A DNA stretch of 64,000 nucleotides, taken from contig HF988703.1 in assembly GCA_000431235.1 (NCBI GenBank), positions 1 through 64,000 on the forward strand, in the 5' to 3' direction. Positions 28,505 through 38,047 of the stretch are shown here, piece by piece. Source of the DNA: Coprobacillus sp. CAG:698 (GTDB taxonomy: Bacteria > Bacillota_I > Bacilli_A > ML615J-28 > CAG-698). Position 1 is the first letter of the stretch. Every line of letters starts with the position of its first letter. The notes beneath the pieces were generated by a model that was not told where the DNA came from, did not search any database, and saw only the letters and a program-made list of their open reading frames with translations. Both the position numbers and the translations under genes were made by a program.

Positions 28505-31083
28505 AAAAGAGTTTATTTATTCTAATTATAATTAGTTTCGTAGTTTTATTGTGTGGTTGTTCTAAAGATTATAAAGTTACCTTCGAAACAAACAATAATG
28601 TGGAAATAACAAATTATAGTGTTAAAAATAACAAAATAGAAGTTAATGTTCCAAATTTGAAAGGATATGAATTTAAAGGTTGGTATTTAGATAATGACTA
28701 TTTAAATAAAATAGATATTGATAACTATGTATTAACTGAAGATACAATTATTTATGGTAAGTATGAAGCGATAAAGTATACAATAAAATATAAAAACGAA
28801 GGAAGTATAGTAAATAACCCTAGTGAATACACTATAGAGACGGAAACAATAGTGCTAGAAGAACCAACTAAGCAAGGATATACATTTTTAGGTTGGTTTG
28901 AAGGGGAAACAAAAATAACGAAAATTGAAAAAGGCTCTACTGGAGATAAAGAACTTGAAGCAAAGTTCACAGAAAACATATATAAAATTTCTTATATTAA
29001 TGGTTCTAATTTAGAAAATCCTGAGTATTATGGAAAGTTAGAAAATGATCTTGTTTTGAAACCTGCAGAAAAAAAAGGATATACTTTTTTAGGCTGGTTT
29101 GAAGGAGAAACTAAAATTGATGTTATATCAAAAGAAATGACAAGAGATTTAGTTTTAGAAGCAAAATATGAGATAATAACATATGAACTAGAATATATGA
29201 GCGAAGGAAGTATACCAGATAATCCTGAAAGCTATACTATTGAAGATGGTGAAATTATTCTTTTACCATCATATAAAGAAGGATACACTTTCTTAGGTTG
29301 GTTTGAAGAAAATGAAAAGATTGAAGTTATTAATGCGTCTAATTTAAAAGATTACTTTTTAGAAGCAAGATTTGAAATAAACAAGCATATAATAAAGTAC
29401 TATGTTGATGAAGAATTAGTATCGACTGTAGAACTAAATTTTGGTGATAGAATATCTGATAATAAACCAGAAAAAGATGATTATAAATTCTTGGGTTGGT
29501 TTGAAAACGATGAAAAATTTACTTTAAGATATATGCCAGATAGAGATTTGATTCTTGTAAGTAAATGGGAATATTCACTAAGTGTTTATAACATTAATTA
29601 TAACTTAAATGGCGGATACTGGCAAAAAGACACTGACTATAAAACAAGACAAGATATGACAGATGATTTTATTAATGATTATAAAGCATATACAAAAGCT
29701 CAATCAGTGACTTTAAATACTTTCTTTGATGTTTCCTTTAACTATGGAAAACTAGAAAATTTCTTTAATGATGAAGTTTACAAAGATAAATGGCTTTGGA
29801 TGAAAAATTATATAATCGATGTATGCACTAATAATAATTATATAGGCATAGAATATTTAACTAATGAAGACAATGAATATCACAATGCCTATTTAAGAAG
29901 TAATGTACATGGATTTATAAATGGTATTTATAAATCTGAATGGCCTCAAAGTTTTGATTTTTCAGAATCAAAATATTCTGATGGTTATTATAGTTATTTG
30001 CCAGGTGATGAAGTTGAACATCCAAAAACATTTACTGTTGAAACAGAGACGTTTAGTTTAGTAGCTCCAACAAAGGATTACAATACATTCTTAGGATGGT
30101 TTAACAAAGATGGTGTTCAAGTAAAAGAGATTAAGCAGGGTTCACGAAAAGATATCTATTTAGAAGCTCGATGGCTTCCAGAAGAATGTACCATTACATA
30201 TGAATTAAATGGTGGTCAATGCGATAATTTACTTACAAAATATGAAAAAGGTACAAGTCAAAGAGTATATTTTGAATACCCAACTAAAGAAGGATATGCT
30301 TTTATGGGTTATTACCAAAAAGAAGATTTTTCTGATAGTGAAGTATTATTTATTGAAAAAGGAAGTATTTCAAACTATAAACTATATGCCAAATGGGTAA
30401 AAGAAGAACTTGGAAGCCATAAAAGAATTTCCATATATGGAGATAGTGTTTCCACATTCGAAAATTACATTCCAAGTGACGCTACATTTTATTATCCTGT
30501 ATATTCGTCTACAGTAAAAAATGCTAATAAAACTTGGTGGAAGTTAGCTTTAGAAAAAGTTGGAGCTGAACTACATACAAATATTTCGTACTCTGGATCT
30601 ACTGTAAGTGGAGAGTCAAAAACTTGTGGTGAAAACAGCGAAAGAATTAAAAAGATTAGTAAGAATAACATTGCTCCAGATATCATAATTGTTTATTTAG
30701 GAATAAATGACTGTGCAGGTGGATATAGTGAGACAACGTTTAAATCATCATATGTCAATATGATTAATAAAATGAAAGAAGCATATCCAAAGGCAGATAT
30801 CTTTATATGTACTTTACCATATGAAACTTGGACAGATGGTTCAAACCCTGAGGGTAAGAATTATCCTGGATTAAGAGAAAAATACAATGAAATAATTAAA
30901 GACATTTCTAAAACATTAAAGGTTCAATTAATTGATATTGCTCCTTGTATTACAAGTAGTACAGAATCAATGGAAAAGAGAACTTATTTAGGTGATAATA
31001 TTCATCCAAATGCATTAGGAATGGAAAAAATTGCTGATGTTGTTTCAAAATGCTTATTAGATTATTATAAATTAAACATTTGA
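28501..31083 (+). CDS. Surface lipoprotein: InlB-type repeats plus C-terminal SGNH hydrolase
   Basis: 860 residues. Signal peptide with lipobox LCGC (Cys20). About seven Listeria-Bacteroides (InlB/Flg_new) repeats follow, marked by G-Y-x-F-L-G-W-F motifs at nt about 28665, 28877, 29080, 29283, 29485, 30085 and 30297. A C-terminal SGNH hydrolase domain has GDS (Ser649), LGIND (Asn736) and Asp832/His835 in DNIHPN, so the catalytic set is complete. SGNH enzymes de-esterify carbohydrates or lipids; here it is likely displayed on the outer surface by the repeat stalk. It is coupled to the upstream membrane protein by a 4-bp overlap. Insert around nt 29590-30000 (NYNLNGGYW to YSYLPGDE) has no recognised match. 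Confidence 0.88.
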   Translation: MKKSLFILIIISFVVLLCGCSKDYKVTFETNNNVEITNYSVKNNKIEVNVPNLKGYEFKGWYLDNDYLNKIDIDNYVLTEDTIIYGKYEAIKYTIKYKNEGSIVNNPSEYTIETETIVLEEPTKQGYTFLGWFEGETKITKIEKGSTGDKELEAKFTENIYKISYINGSNLENPEYYGKLENDLVLKPAEKKGYTFLGWFEGETKIDVISKEMTRDLVLEAKYEIITYELEYMSEGSIPDNPESYTIEDGEIILLPSYKEGYTFLGWFEENEKIEVINASNLKDYFLEARFEINKHIIKYYVDEELVSTVELNFGDRISDNKPEKDDYKFLGWFENDEKFTLRYMPDRDLILVSKWEYSLSVYNINYNLNGGYWQKDTDYKTRQDMTDDFINDYKAYTKAQSVTLNTFFDVSFNYGKLENFFNDEVYKDKWLWMKNYIIDVCTNNNYIGIEYLTNEDNEYHNAYLRSNVHGFINGIYKSEWPQSFDFSESKYSDGYYSYLPGDEVEHPKTFTVETETFSLVAPTKDYNTFLGWFNKDGVQVKEIKQGSRKDIYLEARWLPEECTITYELNGGQCDNLLTKYEKGTSQRVYFEYPTKEGYAFMGYYQKEDFSDSEVLFIEKGSISNYKLYAKWVKEELGSHKRISIYGDSVSTFENYIPSDATFYYPVYSSTVKNANKTWWKLALEKVGAELHTNISYSGSTVSGESKTCGENSERIKKISKNNIAPDIIIVYLGINDCAGGYSETTFKSSYVNMINKMKEAYPKADIFICTLPYETWTDGSNPEGKNYPGLREKYNEIIKDISKTLKVQLIDIAPCITSSTESMEKRTYLGDNIHPNALGMEKIADVVSKCLLDYYKLNI

Positions 31084-31098
31084 TATAAAGTGAAATTG

Positions 31099-31107
31099 TG
31101 ATATAAT
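31099..31107 (+). promoter_or_regulatory. Extended -10 promoter of mntP
   Basis: TGATATAAT at 31099-31107, 31 bp before the ATG; no good -35. The short leader leaves no room for a yybP-ykoY manganese riboswitch. Confidence 0.55.
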
Positions 31108-31138
31108 ATTTAGGTTACTTTTTTGAAAGGAAGATAAA

Positions 31139-31708
31139 ATGGGCATAATTGAATTAATATTATTGGGTGTAAGCTTGTCAGCTGATGCATTCGCCGTTTC
31201 TATATGTGATGGACTTGAAATGAAAAAGATTAATTACAAATATTGCATTATAATTGCTTTATTCTTTGGTGCATTTCAATCATTGATGCCATTTATTGGT
31301 TGGTTTTTAGGAAACAGATTTGAATCATCAATTAAAAATTGTGATCATTGGATAGCCTTTATATTATTAGCTTTGATTGGAATAAATATGATTATAGAAT
31401 CTTTTAAAAAAGAAGAAATAGAAACTAAAGAATTTAAAATGGATTACAAAAAACTATTTCTTATGGCAATAGCAACATCAATTGATGCTTTAGCTGTTGG
31501 AGTTGCTTTAGCTTTAAGCAATACAAACATATTTATTGCCATTTCAATAATTGGAATTATAACTTTTGCAATTTGTTTTGTAGGAGTTATAATAGGTCAT
31601 AAATTTGGTGATATATTTCATGGTAAAGCTTCACTTATTGGAGGAATAGTATTAATTTTAATAGGATTAAAAATACTTCTTGCTGATCTTGGAGTACTTT
31701 ACTATTAA
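31139..31708 (+). CDS. mntP: Manganese efflux pump MntP
   Basis: 189 residues, six TM segments in two inverted halves, each with the MntP Asp-containing motif: SLSADAFAVSI in TM1 and TSIDALAVGVAL in TM4. Exports Mn2+ to keep cytosolic manganese safe. GAAAGGAAG precedes the ATG. A terminator lies right behind the gene, so it is a single-gene unit. Confidence 0.93.
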   Translation: MGIIELILLGVSLSADAFAVSICDGLEMKKINYKYCIIIALFFGAFQSLMPFIGWFLGNRFESSIKNCDHWIAFILLALIGINMIIESFKKEEIETKEFKMDYKKLFLMAIATSIDALAVGVALALSNTNIFIAISIIGIITFAICFVGVIIGHKFGDIFHGKASLIGGIVLILIGLKILLADLGVLYY

Positions 31709-31713
31709 ACAAA

Positions 31714-31737
31714 AGGGCACATAAACGTGCTCTTTTT
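31714..31737 (+). terminator. Intrinsic terminator of mntP
   Basis: GGGCAC (31715-31720) and GTGCTC (31727-31732) with a GT pair, followed by five T. Confidence 0.75.
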
Positions 31738-31767
31738 ATAATAAAATGTACTCTTTTATAATAAAAA
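31730..31767 (+). repeat. Short tandem copy of terminator tail
   Basis: CTCTTTTTATAATAAAA (31730-31746) recurs as CTCTTTTATAATAAAAA (31751-31767), differing by one T in the run; probably a local duplication of the terminator tail. Confidence 0.6.
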
Positions 31768-31769
31768 AG

Positions 31770-31798
31770 TTTACAATGAACATTAATTAGTGTATAAT
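31770..31798 (+). promoter_or_regulatory. Promoter of GNAT/kinase/P-ATPase operon
   Basis: TTTACA (31770-31775), 17-bp spacer, TATAAT (31793-31798), 23 bp before the ATG. Confidence 0.7.
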
Positions 31799-31821
31799 AA
31801 ATAATGACGGAGAAAAACTAA

Positions 31822-32286
31822 ATGATAATTAAACAGTTAAAAGGAACAGATGTAGATAAAGCATTTGTCTTAGCACTAAAGGTATTTAAGAAAAATGTTA
31901 ACTATAATCATTTTGGTTTAGAAAAATTTAAATACAATGTTATCTATAATGAAAGATATCGTAAAAGTTGTAAGAAAGGTATCAATACTCTTTTTGGATG
32001 TTTTTGTGAAACCAAATTAATAGGTGTTATAGGTATTTCTAAAAATGGATTTTATATTACACTATTGTTTGTAAAAGATGAATATCAAAGAAAGAAAATA
32101 GGTACGAGCCTTTTTAATTATGCAATAGGTTTTATTAAAGATACATATGAAACAAAAGAAATTATAATCAATGCAACTCAAAATGCCTTGCCTTTTTATG
32201 AAAGTCTTGGTTGTGAAGTTACTGGCGAAAAAGAAGAAAAAGATGGTGTTATAATTACACCAATGAAATGTATTATTAAGGAATAG
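31822..32286 (+). CDS. GNAT-family N-acetyltransferase
   Basis: 154 residues of the GNAT fold: N-terminal strand-helix, then the acetyl-CoA-binding motif A (LLFVKDEYQRKKIGTSLFNYAI, seen as V-x-x-x-Q-R-K-K-I-G-T/S) and motif B (NATQNALPFYESLGCE). The substrate cannot be inferred. CGGAGAAA precedes the ATG. It is separated by 3 bp from a P-loop kinase gene, itself overlapping a Ca-type ATPase gene, so these three are one transcript. Confidence 0.85.
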   Translation: MIIKQLKGTDVDKAFVLALKVFKKNVNYNHFGLEKFKYNVIYNERYRKSCKKGINTLFGCFCETKLIGVIGISKNGFYITLLFVKDEYQRKKIGTSLFNYAIGFIKDTYETKEIIINATQNALPFYESLGCEVTGEKEEKDGVIITPMKCIIKE

Positions 32287-32289
32287 AAT

Positions 32290-32856
32290 ATGAAAAAAAT
32301 AATTCTCTTAACAGGCGATTTAGCAGCTGGAAAATCAACCTTTTCTAGACTATTAGCAGATAGATATAAAATACCTTGTTATAATAAAGATGACATAAAA
32401 GAAATTTTAGGAGATAATTTTGGTTTTAAAAACAGAGAAGAAAACCTAAAATTAAGTATGTGTACGTTTGACATTTTCAAATATATAATTGAAAAGAATA
32501 TGATAGTATGTAGTGACTTAATAATTGAAAGTAATTTTCGTCAAAACGAACTAGATTATATAAAAACAAAATCTGAGATAAATGGCTATAAAATTATAAC
32601 AATCATAATAAGAGCTGATACCAAAATTTTGCATACAAGATTTATGAATAGAATAAATAATGAAAATAGACATCCTGTTCACAAGGCTGTTGATTTTTCT
32701 AATTATCATGATTTTGAGAAGCAAATATTACAAGATCGAGTTAGAAACTATCCTGGGTCAGCTTTATATTTAGATAGTTCGTCTTTTTCGGAATTATATG
32801 ATAATAAGAATTTATATGAAATTGATATGTTATTAGAAAGGATAAATCATGTATAG
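32290..32856 (+). CDS. P-loop kinase (AAA_33/zeta-toxin-like)
   Basis: 188 residues with Walker A GDLAAGKST at about 9-17, a LADRYKIPCYNKDDIKE segment, a DLIIESNFR strand (Walker B-like Glu) and a late NRINNENRHP region resembling a lid with Arg residues. This pattern is common to small AAA_33 kinases that phosphorylate sugars, nucleotides or antibiotics. No antitoxin-like gene adjoins, so a zeta-toxin call is unlikely. The 3' end overlaps the ATPase start by 8 bp. Confidence 0.75.
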   Translation: MKKIILLTGDLAAGKSTFSRLLADRYKIPCYNKDDIKEILGDNFGFKNREENLKLSMCTFDIFKYIIEKNMIVCSDLIIESNFRQNELDYIKTKSEINGYKIITIIIRADTKILHTRFMNRINNENRHPVHKAVDFSNYHDFEKQILQDRVRNYPGSALYLDSSSFSELYDNKNLYEIDMLLERINHV

Positions 32857-35440
32857 AAAAACAATTGAAGAAGTACAAAAAGAGTTACAAACAAATTTAG
32901 ATGAAGGTCTTAAGGATAGTGAAGCTTTAAAAAGACTAGAAACTTATGGATACAATGAATTAAAAGAAAAGAAAAAACAAAGTATGCTTGTTCGTTTCTT
33001 ATTACAATTTAAAGACATAATGATCATAATTTTAATAATAGCAGGCATTGTCCAAATAGTAATAGAACCTAGTGATTGGGTTGATAGTCTTATTATTTTT
33101 ATTGTTATTATTATAAATGCGATCTTAGGATTAGTACAAGAAAATAAAGCCGAAAAGAGTTTAGAGGCACTTGAAAAAATGTCAGCCCCAATGTGTAAAG
33201 TTTTGCGAGATGGTGTGCTTATGCAAATTTCTACGCGCATGCTTGTTCCTGGTGATGTTGTTGTTTTTGAAGCGGGTGATTATATTCCGGCGGATTGCCG
33301 AGTCACTCTAGCTTCTTTTCTTGAAGTTGATGAATCAGCTTTAACTGGTGAATCAGTTCCCGTAGAGAAAAATGTATTACCAATAAATAAAGATAATATT
33401 CCTTTAGGTGATATGAAAAACATGGTTTTTCAATCAACGTATATAACTAAAGGTAGAGGTAAAGCAATTGTTGTTAAGACGGGAATGAATACGCAAATTG
33501 GAACAATTGCTGGTATGCTTACAAGTAGTGAGAAAACTAAAACGCCATTACAGAGTAAGCTTGATCAAGTTGGAAAAACAATTGGCTACATATGTTTAGC
33601 CATTTGTTTAGTAGTATTTATTTTAGAATATATAAACACAAGACAAGCTTTTGAATCTATTAAAACTGCAATAGCTTTAGCCGTTGCCGCAATACCAGAA
33701 GGATTAGCAACAGTAGTAACAATAGTATTAGCTATTGGCGTAAATACGATGGCTAAGCAAAATGCCATCGTCAAAAAACTACCTGCCGTAGAAACGTTAG
33801 GATCAACATCAGTTGTTTGTTCTGATAAAACAGGAACGCTCACTCAAAACAAAATGACTGTTGTAGAGGTGTATCGCAACGAGATTCGCAAATTATCTGA
33901 ACTTACTGAAGAGGATAAAGAAATAATTAGTTATTTTGCTTTATGTAGTGATGCTAAGATAGAATTTGTAGATGGCGAGGAGAAACGTATAGGTGATCCA
34001 ACAGAAACAGCTTTAATAGAGTTAAACAATAAGTATGGTGTTGACATAAAAAATATTAAGAGAATATGTGATGTTCCTTTTGACTCTGATAGAAAAATGA
34101 TGAGTGTTGTTGTGAAACTTAATGATAAAATTCTATTAATCACAAAAGGCGCTCCTGATCAAATAATTAATCATTCTGTAAATAAGGAAGCTTTTGAATT
34201 AGCTTTACAAGTGAATGAAAATATGGCTCAAAGAGCGTTAAGAGTTTTAGGAATAGGTGTAAAAGAATTAACAGAAATTCCTAGTGAAACAGATGCAAGT
34301 ATAGAGGAAGGTTTAACTTTTTTAGGTTTAGTGGGAATGATAGATCCAGCGCGTCCAGAAGTTAAAAAAGCCTTAGAAGTTGCTAAGAGTGCGGGTATTA
34401 GAACAGTTATGATTACAGGAGACCATAAAATAACTGCTAAAGCGATAGCTGAGGACTTGGGAATACTTGAAAATCATAAAGCAATTTCTTCAGAAGAATT
34501 GCATGAACTTTCTGATGAATATTTAGACGAACATATTGAAGATTATGCAGTATTTGCAAGAGTTGCTCCTGAGGACAAAGTGCGTATAGTTACAAGTTGG
34601 CAGAAAAAAGATAAAGTTGTCGCAATGACAGGTGATGGTGTTAATGATTCACCAGCCCTAAAAAAAGCAGACATAGGCTGTGCAATGGGTATAACAGGAA
34701 CTGATGTTGCCAAAGAAGCTAGTGATATGATTTTAGTTGACGATAACTTCTCAACAATAATCTCAGCAGTTAAACAAGGTCGAGGTATATATGAGAATGT
34801 AAAAAAGTGCGTTAAATACTTATTGTCTAGTAATATTGGCGAAGTCTTAACAATTTTAATAGCATCAATATTAGCTATGATTATGTCTACTGATTTTGGA
34901 GTTCCTCTACTTCCAATACATTTATTGTGGATAAATCTGATAACAGATTCTTTACCTGCATTTGGCTTAGGAATGGAAAAACCTAGTGATGATATAATGA
35001 ACTATCCACCACGACCTAAAAATGAAAGCTTCTTTGCTAATAAGTTAGCGCTTCACATTTCCCTTGAAGGAATTGCAATAGGAATACTAACGCTAACTTC
35101 ATACGTAATAGGTTACTTTACAACAGGTAAAAATCATATGGTTGGACAAACAATGGCCTTTCTAACATTATCAGGATGCCAATTATTCCATGCATATAAT
35201 GTAAAGTCAAATGGAACAGTATTTAAAAAAGATACTTTTAATAATAAATTTTTAAATCTTGCATTTGTTGTAGGATTTATATTACAATTCTCTGTTATGT
35301 ATATTCCTGGATTACATGATAAGGTATTTAAATTAGCTGCTTTAAGTTTTTCTCAAGTAGCTATGAGTATTGGTATAGCATTTACAATTGTAATAATCAT
35401 GGAAATCTTTAAATTGTTTGGTTATCATAAGAAAAAATAA
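32849..35440 (+). CDS. P2A-type Ca2+-transporting ATPase
   Basis: 863 residues, ten predicted TM segments. The phosphorylation motif SDKTGTLT has Asp326; actuator motif TGES is present in ALTGESVPVEK; the hinge reads MTGDGVNDSPALKKADIG. Cation-site residues match SERCA-type: M4 AAIPEGLA, M5 SSNIGEVL (Asn and Glu), M6 NLITDSLP (Asn, Thr, Asp). These favour Ca2+ (possibly Mn2+) export over Na/K. The N-terminus has the short cation-ATPase domain (TNLDEGLKDSEALKRLETYGYNEL). A normal-length, intact pump coupled to the upstream kinase gene. Confidence 0.93.
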   Translation: MYRKTIEEVQKELQTNLDEGLKDSEALKRLETYGYNELKEKKKQSMLVRFLLQFKDIMIIILIIAGIVQIVIEPSDWVDSLIIFIVIIINAILGLVQENKAEKSLEALEKMSAPMCKVLRDGVLMQISTRMLVPGDVVVFEAGDYIPADCRVTLASFLEVDESALTGESVPVEKNVLPINKDNIPLGDMKNMVFQSTYITKGRGKAIVVKTGMNTQIGTIAGMLTSSEKTKTPLQSKLDQVGKTIGYICLAICLVVFILEYINTRQAFESIKTAIALAVAAIPEGLATVVTIVLAIGVNTMAKQNAIVKKLPAVETLGSTSVVCSDKTGTLTQNKMTVVEVYRNEIRKLSELTEEDKEIISYFALCSDAKIEFVDGEEKRIGDPTETALIELNNKYGVDIKNIKRICDVPFDSDRKMMSVVVKLNDKILLITKGAPDQIINHSVNKEAFELALQVNENMAQRALRVLGIGVKELTEIPSETDASIEEGLTFLGLVGMIDPARPEVKKALEVAKSAGIRTVMITGDHKITAKAIAEDLGILENHKAISSEELHELSDEYLDEHIEDYAVFARVAPEDKVRIVTSWQKKDKVVAMTGDGVNDSPALKKADIGCAMGITGTDVAKEASDMILVDDNFSTIISAVKQGRGIYENVKKCVKYLLSSNIGEVLTILIASILAMIMSTDFGVPLLPIHLLWINLITDSLPAFGLGMEKPSDDIMNYPPRPKNESFFANKLALHISLEGIAIGILTLTSYVIGYFTTGKNHMVGQTMAFLTLSGCQLFHAYNVKSNGTVFKKDTFNNKFLNLAFVVGFILQFSVMYIPGLHDKVFKLAALSFSQVAMSIGIAFTIVIIMEIFKLFGYHKKK

Positions 35441-35456
35441 ATTAGATATAATAGAC

Positions 35457-35502
35457 AAAAAGTTGTGTTAATGAAAACTTACCTCATTAGTACAACTTTT
35501 TT
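35457..35502 (+). terminator. Intrinsic terminator of P-ATPase operon
   Basis: Long hairpin: AAAAAGTTGT with ACAACTTTTT, continued inward by TTAATGA with TCATTAG (one wobble), followed by a six-T run. Confidence 0.75.
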
Positions 35503-35553
35503 AAATGCTATTTTAGTAAGGCAATTAACCATTTAATCTTGTAATCTTTAATA

Positions 35554-35582
35554 TTTACTTTTATTTTTAAAAATGTTATAAT
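35554..35582 (+). promoter_or_regulatory. Promoter of ABC permease gene
   Basis: TTTACT (35554-35559), 17-bp spacer, TATAAT (35577-35582), 23 bp before the ATG. Confidence 0.65.
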
Positions 35583-35605
35583 TAGACAATAGAAAAGGAA
35601 TCTTT

Positions 35606-36436
35606 ATGAATAAAACATTAATCCTGATTTTCAAAGTAATTAGACTAATAGTTATAATAGGTCTATGCTTTGTTATAATATTACCACTATATAAGATGGT
35701 TATTGATTCTATTAGTAATGGTGTTAACTATTTAGTAATACCAAGTGGAATAACACTAAGAAGTTATGAAATAAATATTGCCCAAATATTAGATAGACAT
35801 TTGCTTTCACATTCTTTGTTATTAGGATGTTTATGCGGTGTAGCAGAAGTTATTTTTGCTTCACTTTCAGGATATGCCTTAGTCAAACTTAATGGAAAAG
35901 TTAGTAACCTAATATTTTATTTATATTTAACTACTTTGTTTTTGCCCTTAGAATTAATGGAAGTAGCTTATAAATATATTTTTAGTAATATCCCTTTTTT
36001 AGGAATACCATTGATAGGAAAAAAATATAGCATTTTTATATTTTATCTTTTTGGTGGAGGTATCAAATCAGGAATATTTGTTTACTTGTTTAAAAGTGTT
36101 TATAAAAATTTTGATAATGAGCTTTTAGAACAGAGTTATATAGATGGTTGTTCAAACATAAAAACCTTTTTTAAAATTGTTTTGCCGAACAGTTTACAGG
36201 CTGTTATACCGACATTTTTATTAACCTTTATTTGGGTATATAATGATACAAAAATGGTTAATTTCTTTAAAATTGCTTATGATGATTACGAATTGATTTC
36301 TGTTGCTCTCGCAAACAATCGCATAAGACGAGGCGGAACACCAACAGCATTTATTATGATTTTTCCACTTTTAGTGATATATATTATTACAGAAAACTAT
36401 TTTTTCAAACCATTTAAGTTTGATATGTGTTCTTAA
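35606..36436 (+). CDS. ABC sugar-transporter permease (MalG/UgpE type), orphan
   Basis: 276 residues, six TM segments, with the cytoplasmic EAA loop in EQSYIDGCSNIKTFFKIVLPN, the contact to an ATPase subunit. The overall pattern is the MalG half of CUT1 carbohydrate importers. No MalF-like permease, binding protein or ATPase is near; the next gene is L-serine dehydratase 21 bp away. Either partners are elsewhere or the gene is left over from a lost cluster. The frame is intact and the promoter is good. Confidence 0.8.
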   Translation: MNKTLILIFKVIRLIVIIGLCFVIILPLYKMVIDSISNGVNYLVIPSGITLRSYEINIAQILDRHLLSHSLLLGCLCGVAEVIFASLSGYALVKLNGKVSNLIFYLYLTTLFLPLELMEVAYKYIFSNIPFLGIPLIGKKYSIFIFYLFGGGIKSGIFVYLFKSVYKNFDNELLEQSYIDGCSNIKTFFKIVLPNSLQAVIPTFLLTFIWVYNDTKMVNFFKIAYDDYELISVALANNRIRRGGTPTAFIMIFPLLVIYIITENYFFKPFKFDMCS

Positions 36437-36457
36437 ATTTTTAGAAAGGTAAAACTT

Positions 36458-37645
36458 ATGGAAAGTATAAAAAATATCTATAAAATAGGTCATGGACCAT
36501 CTAGTTCACATACAATGGGCCCTGGATATGCAAGTGAAATATTTTTGAAAAAAAATATTTCTGCTGATAAGTTTGTTGTTGAACTATATGGTTCATTAGC
36601 ACTTACTGGTAAAGGTCATTTGACAGATAAAACAATTCTTGACATATTAGGTGAGTTTCGAACAGAAGTTATTTTTAAACCGGAAATATGTTATGAATAC
36701 CATCCTAATGGAATGAAGTTTATGGCCTATAAAGATAATAAATTAATAGATGAATGGTTAGTTTTTTCAATAGGAGGAGGAAACTTAAAAAATTTAGGTG
36801 AACAAAGAAATAAATTTTATAAAGATATCTATCCTCATAATTTAATGAGCGATATCTTAAAATATACTTCTGAAAATAATATGACGTTGCTTGAGTATAT
36901 AAAAACATTTGATGAAGATGACTTATATCAATATTTAGATAAAGTTTTTGAAACAATGTTAGAGGCATCAAAGAGAGGACTTGCCAATCGTAATGTACTA
37001 CCTGGTTCATTACATTTACAAAGGAAAGCTCCTGATTTCTATGATGAATATAAAAAGACAAATGATTTTCAAAGTCTTTTGTTTGCAATAACTTTAGCAA
37101 TTTCCGAAGAAAATGCAAATGGTGGTTTAATCGTAACAGCTCCTACTTGTGGGAGTGCGGGAATTATTCCAGGTATACTGATAGCAGAATATATATATAA
37201 CAAATTACCAAAAGAAAGAATTCTCGATGCTCTTGCCATAGCAGGATTAATATGCAACCTTGTGAAAACAAATGCCTCAATATCAGGTGCAGAAGTAGGT
37301 TGCCAAGGTGAAGTTGGAGTCGCTTGTGCCGCTGCAAGTGGTATGCTTGCTTTTCTAAAAGGTGGCTGTAGCAATAAAATCGAGTATGCAAGCGAAATAG
37401 CATTAGAGCATCATTTAGGCATGACGTGTGATCCTGTTGATGGTTTGGTTCAAATTCCTTGTATTGAAAGAAATGCCATGGCTGCCGAATTTGCTTATAC
37501 GGCATCAAAATATAGCTTACTATCAAACGGTAAGCACTATGTAACCTTAGATTCCGTAATTAATGTTATGGATGAAACAGGTAAAGATTTAGATAAAGAA
37601 TACAAAGAAACATCAATAAAAGGTTTAGCAAAGGTTATAAAATAA
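36458..37645 (+). CDS. sdaA: L-serine ammonia-lyase (iron-sulfur type)
   Basis: 395 residues with the single-chain L-serine dehydratase layout: beta domain at the N-terminus (GHGPSSSHTMGP) and alpha domain later (APTCGSAGIIPGIL, GCQGEVGVACAAASGM, GMTCDPVDGLVQIPC). The cysteines fit the [4Fe-4S] ligands of this oxygen-sensitive enzyme, which converts serine to pyruvate and ammonia. It is shorter than the E. coli enzyme (about 455). GAAAGG lies 10 bp before the ATG. The stop overlaps the next start (TAATG). Confidence 0.9.
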   Translation: MESIKNIYKIGHGPSSSHTMGPGYASEIFLKKNISADKFVVELYGSLALTGKGHLTDKTILDILGEFRTEVIFKPEICYEYHPNGMKFMAYKDNKLIDEWLVFSIGGGNLKNLGEQRNKFYKDIYPHNLMSDILKYTSENNMTLLEYIKTFDEDDLYQYLDKVFETMLEASKRGLANRNVLPGSLHLQRKAPDFYDEYKKTNDFQSLLFAITLAISEENANGGLIVTAPTCGSAGIIPGILIAEYIYNKLPKERILDALAIAGLICNLVKTNASISGAEVGCQGEVGVACAAASGMLAFLKGGCSNKIEYASEIALEHHLGMTCDPVDGLVQIPCIERNAMAAEFAYTASKYSLLSNGKHYVTLDSVINVMDETGKDLDKEYKETSIKGLAKVIK

Positions 37646-38034
37646 TGGGCAATGTGTTAATTGAAAGATTAAAAAATGGAACTGATTTAAAGAAGTACAT
37701 TATTGACTTAGCAAAGGCAAAATCTATTGAGGCGGGAGTAATTGTTTCTTCTGTGGGAAGCTTAAAAGAACTTAATATTAGACTTTCTGATTTATCCACT
37801 TTACATAGTAAGAAAAAATTTGAAATTCTAAGTTTAAATGGAACTCTTTCAAAAGATAGAGTCCATCTTCATATCTGTGTTTCAGATGAAGAAGGAAAAG
37901 TTTTAGGTGGACATTTATTAACAGAATGTATTATAGATACAACGTGTGAACTGGTTATTCAAATACTAGATGCTAAGTTTTTAAGTGAGTTTGATGAAAA
38001 CACAGGTTTTAATGAATTAAAAATAATAAAATAA
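37645..38034 (+). CDS. PPC/DUF296-domain protein
   Basis: 129 residues making up one PPC (plants and prokaryotes conserved; DUF296) domain: GVIVSSVGSLKELNIR, EILSLNGTLS and VHLHICVSDEEGKVLGGHL are hallmarks. Bacterial members form trimers and bind metal through the HLH region; their roles are unclear, with no AT-hook here. It is coupled to sdaA by a one-base overlap and precedes the DUF6273 gene by 13 bp. Confidence 0.85.
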   Translation: MGNVLIERLKNGTDLKKYIIDLAKAKSIEAGVIVSSVGSLKELNIRLSDLSTLHSKKKFEILSLNGTLSKDRVHLHICVSDEEGKVLGGHLLTECIIDTTCELVIQILDAKFLSEFDENTGFNELKIIK

Positions 38035-38047
38035 AAGAAGGTAAGCG

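Noticed and set aside
31081..31138. yybP-ykoY manganese riboswitch before mntP
   Set aside because: Only about 30 bases lie between promoter -10 and ATG, too short for that RNA.
32290..32856. Zeta toxin of a toxin-antitoxin pair
   Set aside because: No small antitoxin gene adjoins; neighbours are GNAT and P-ATPase genes, and generic small kinases share the motif.
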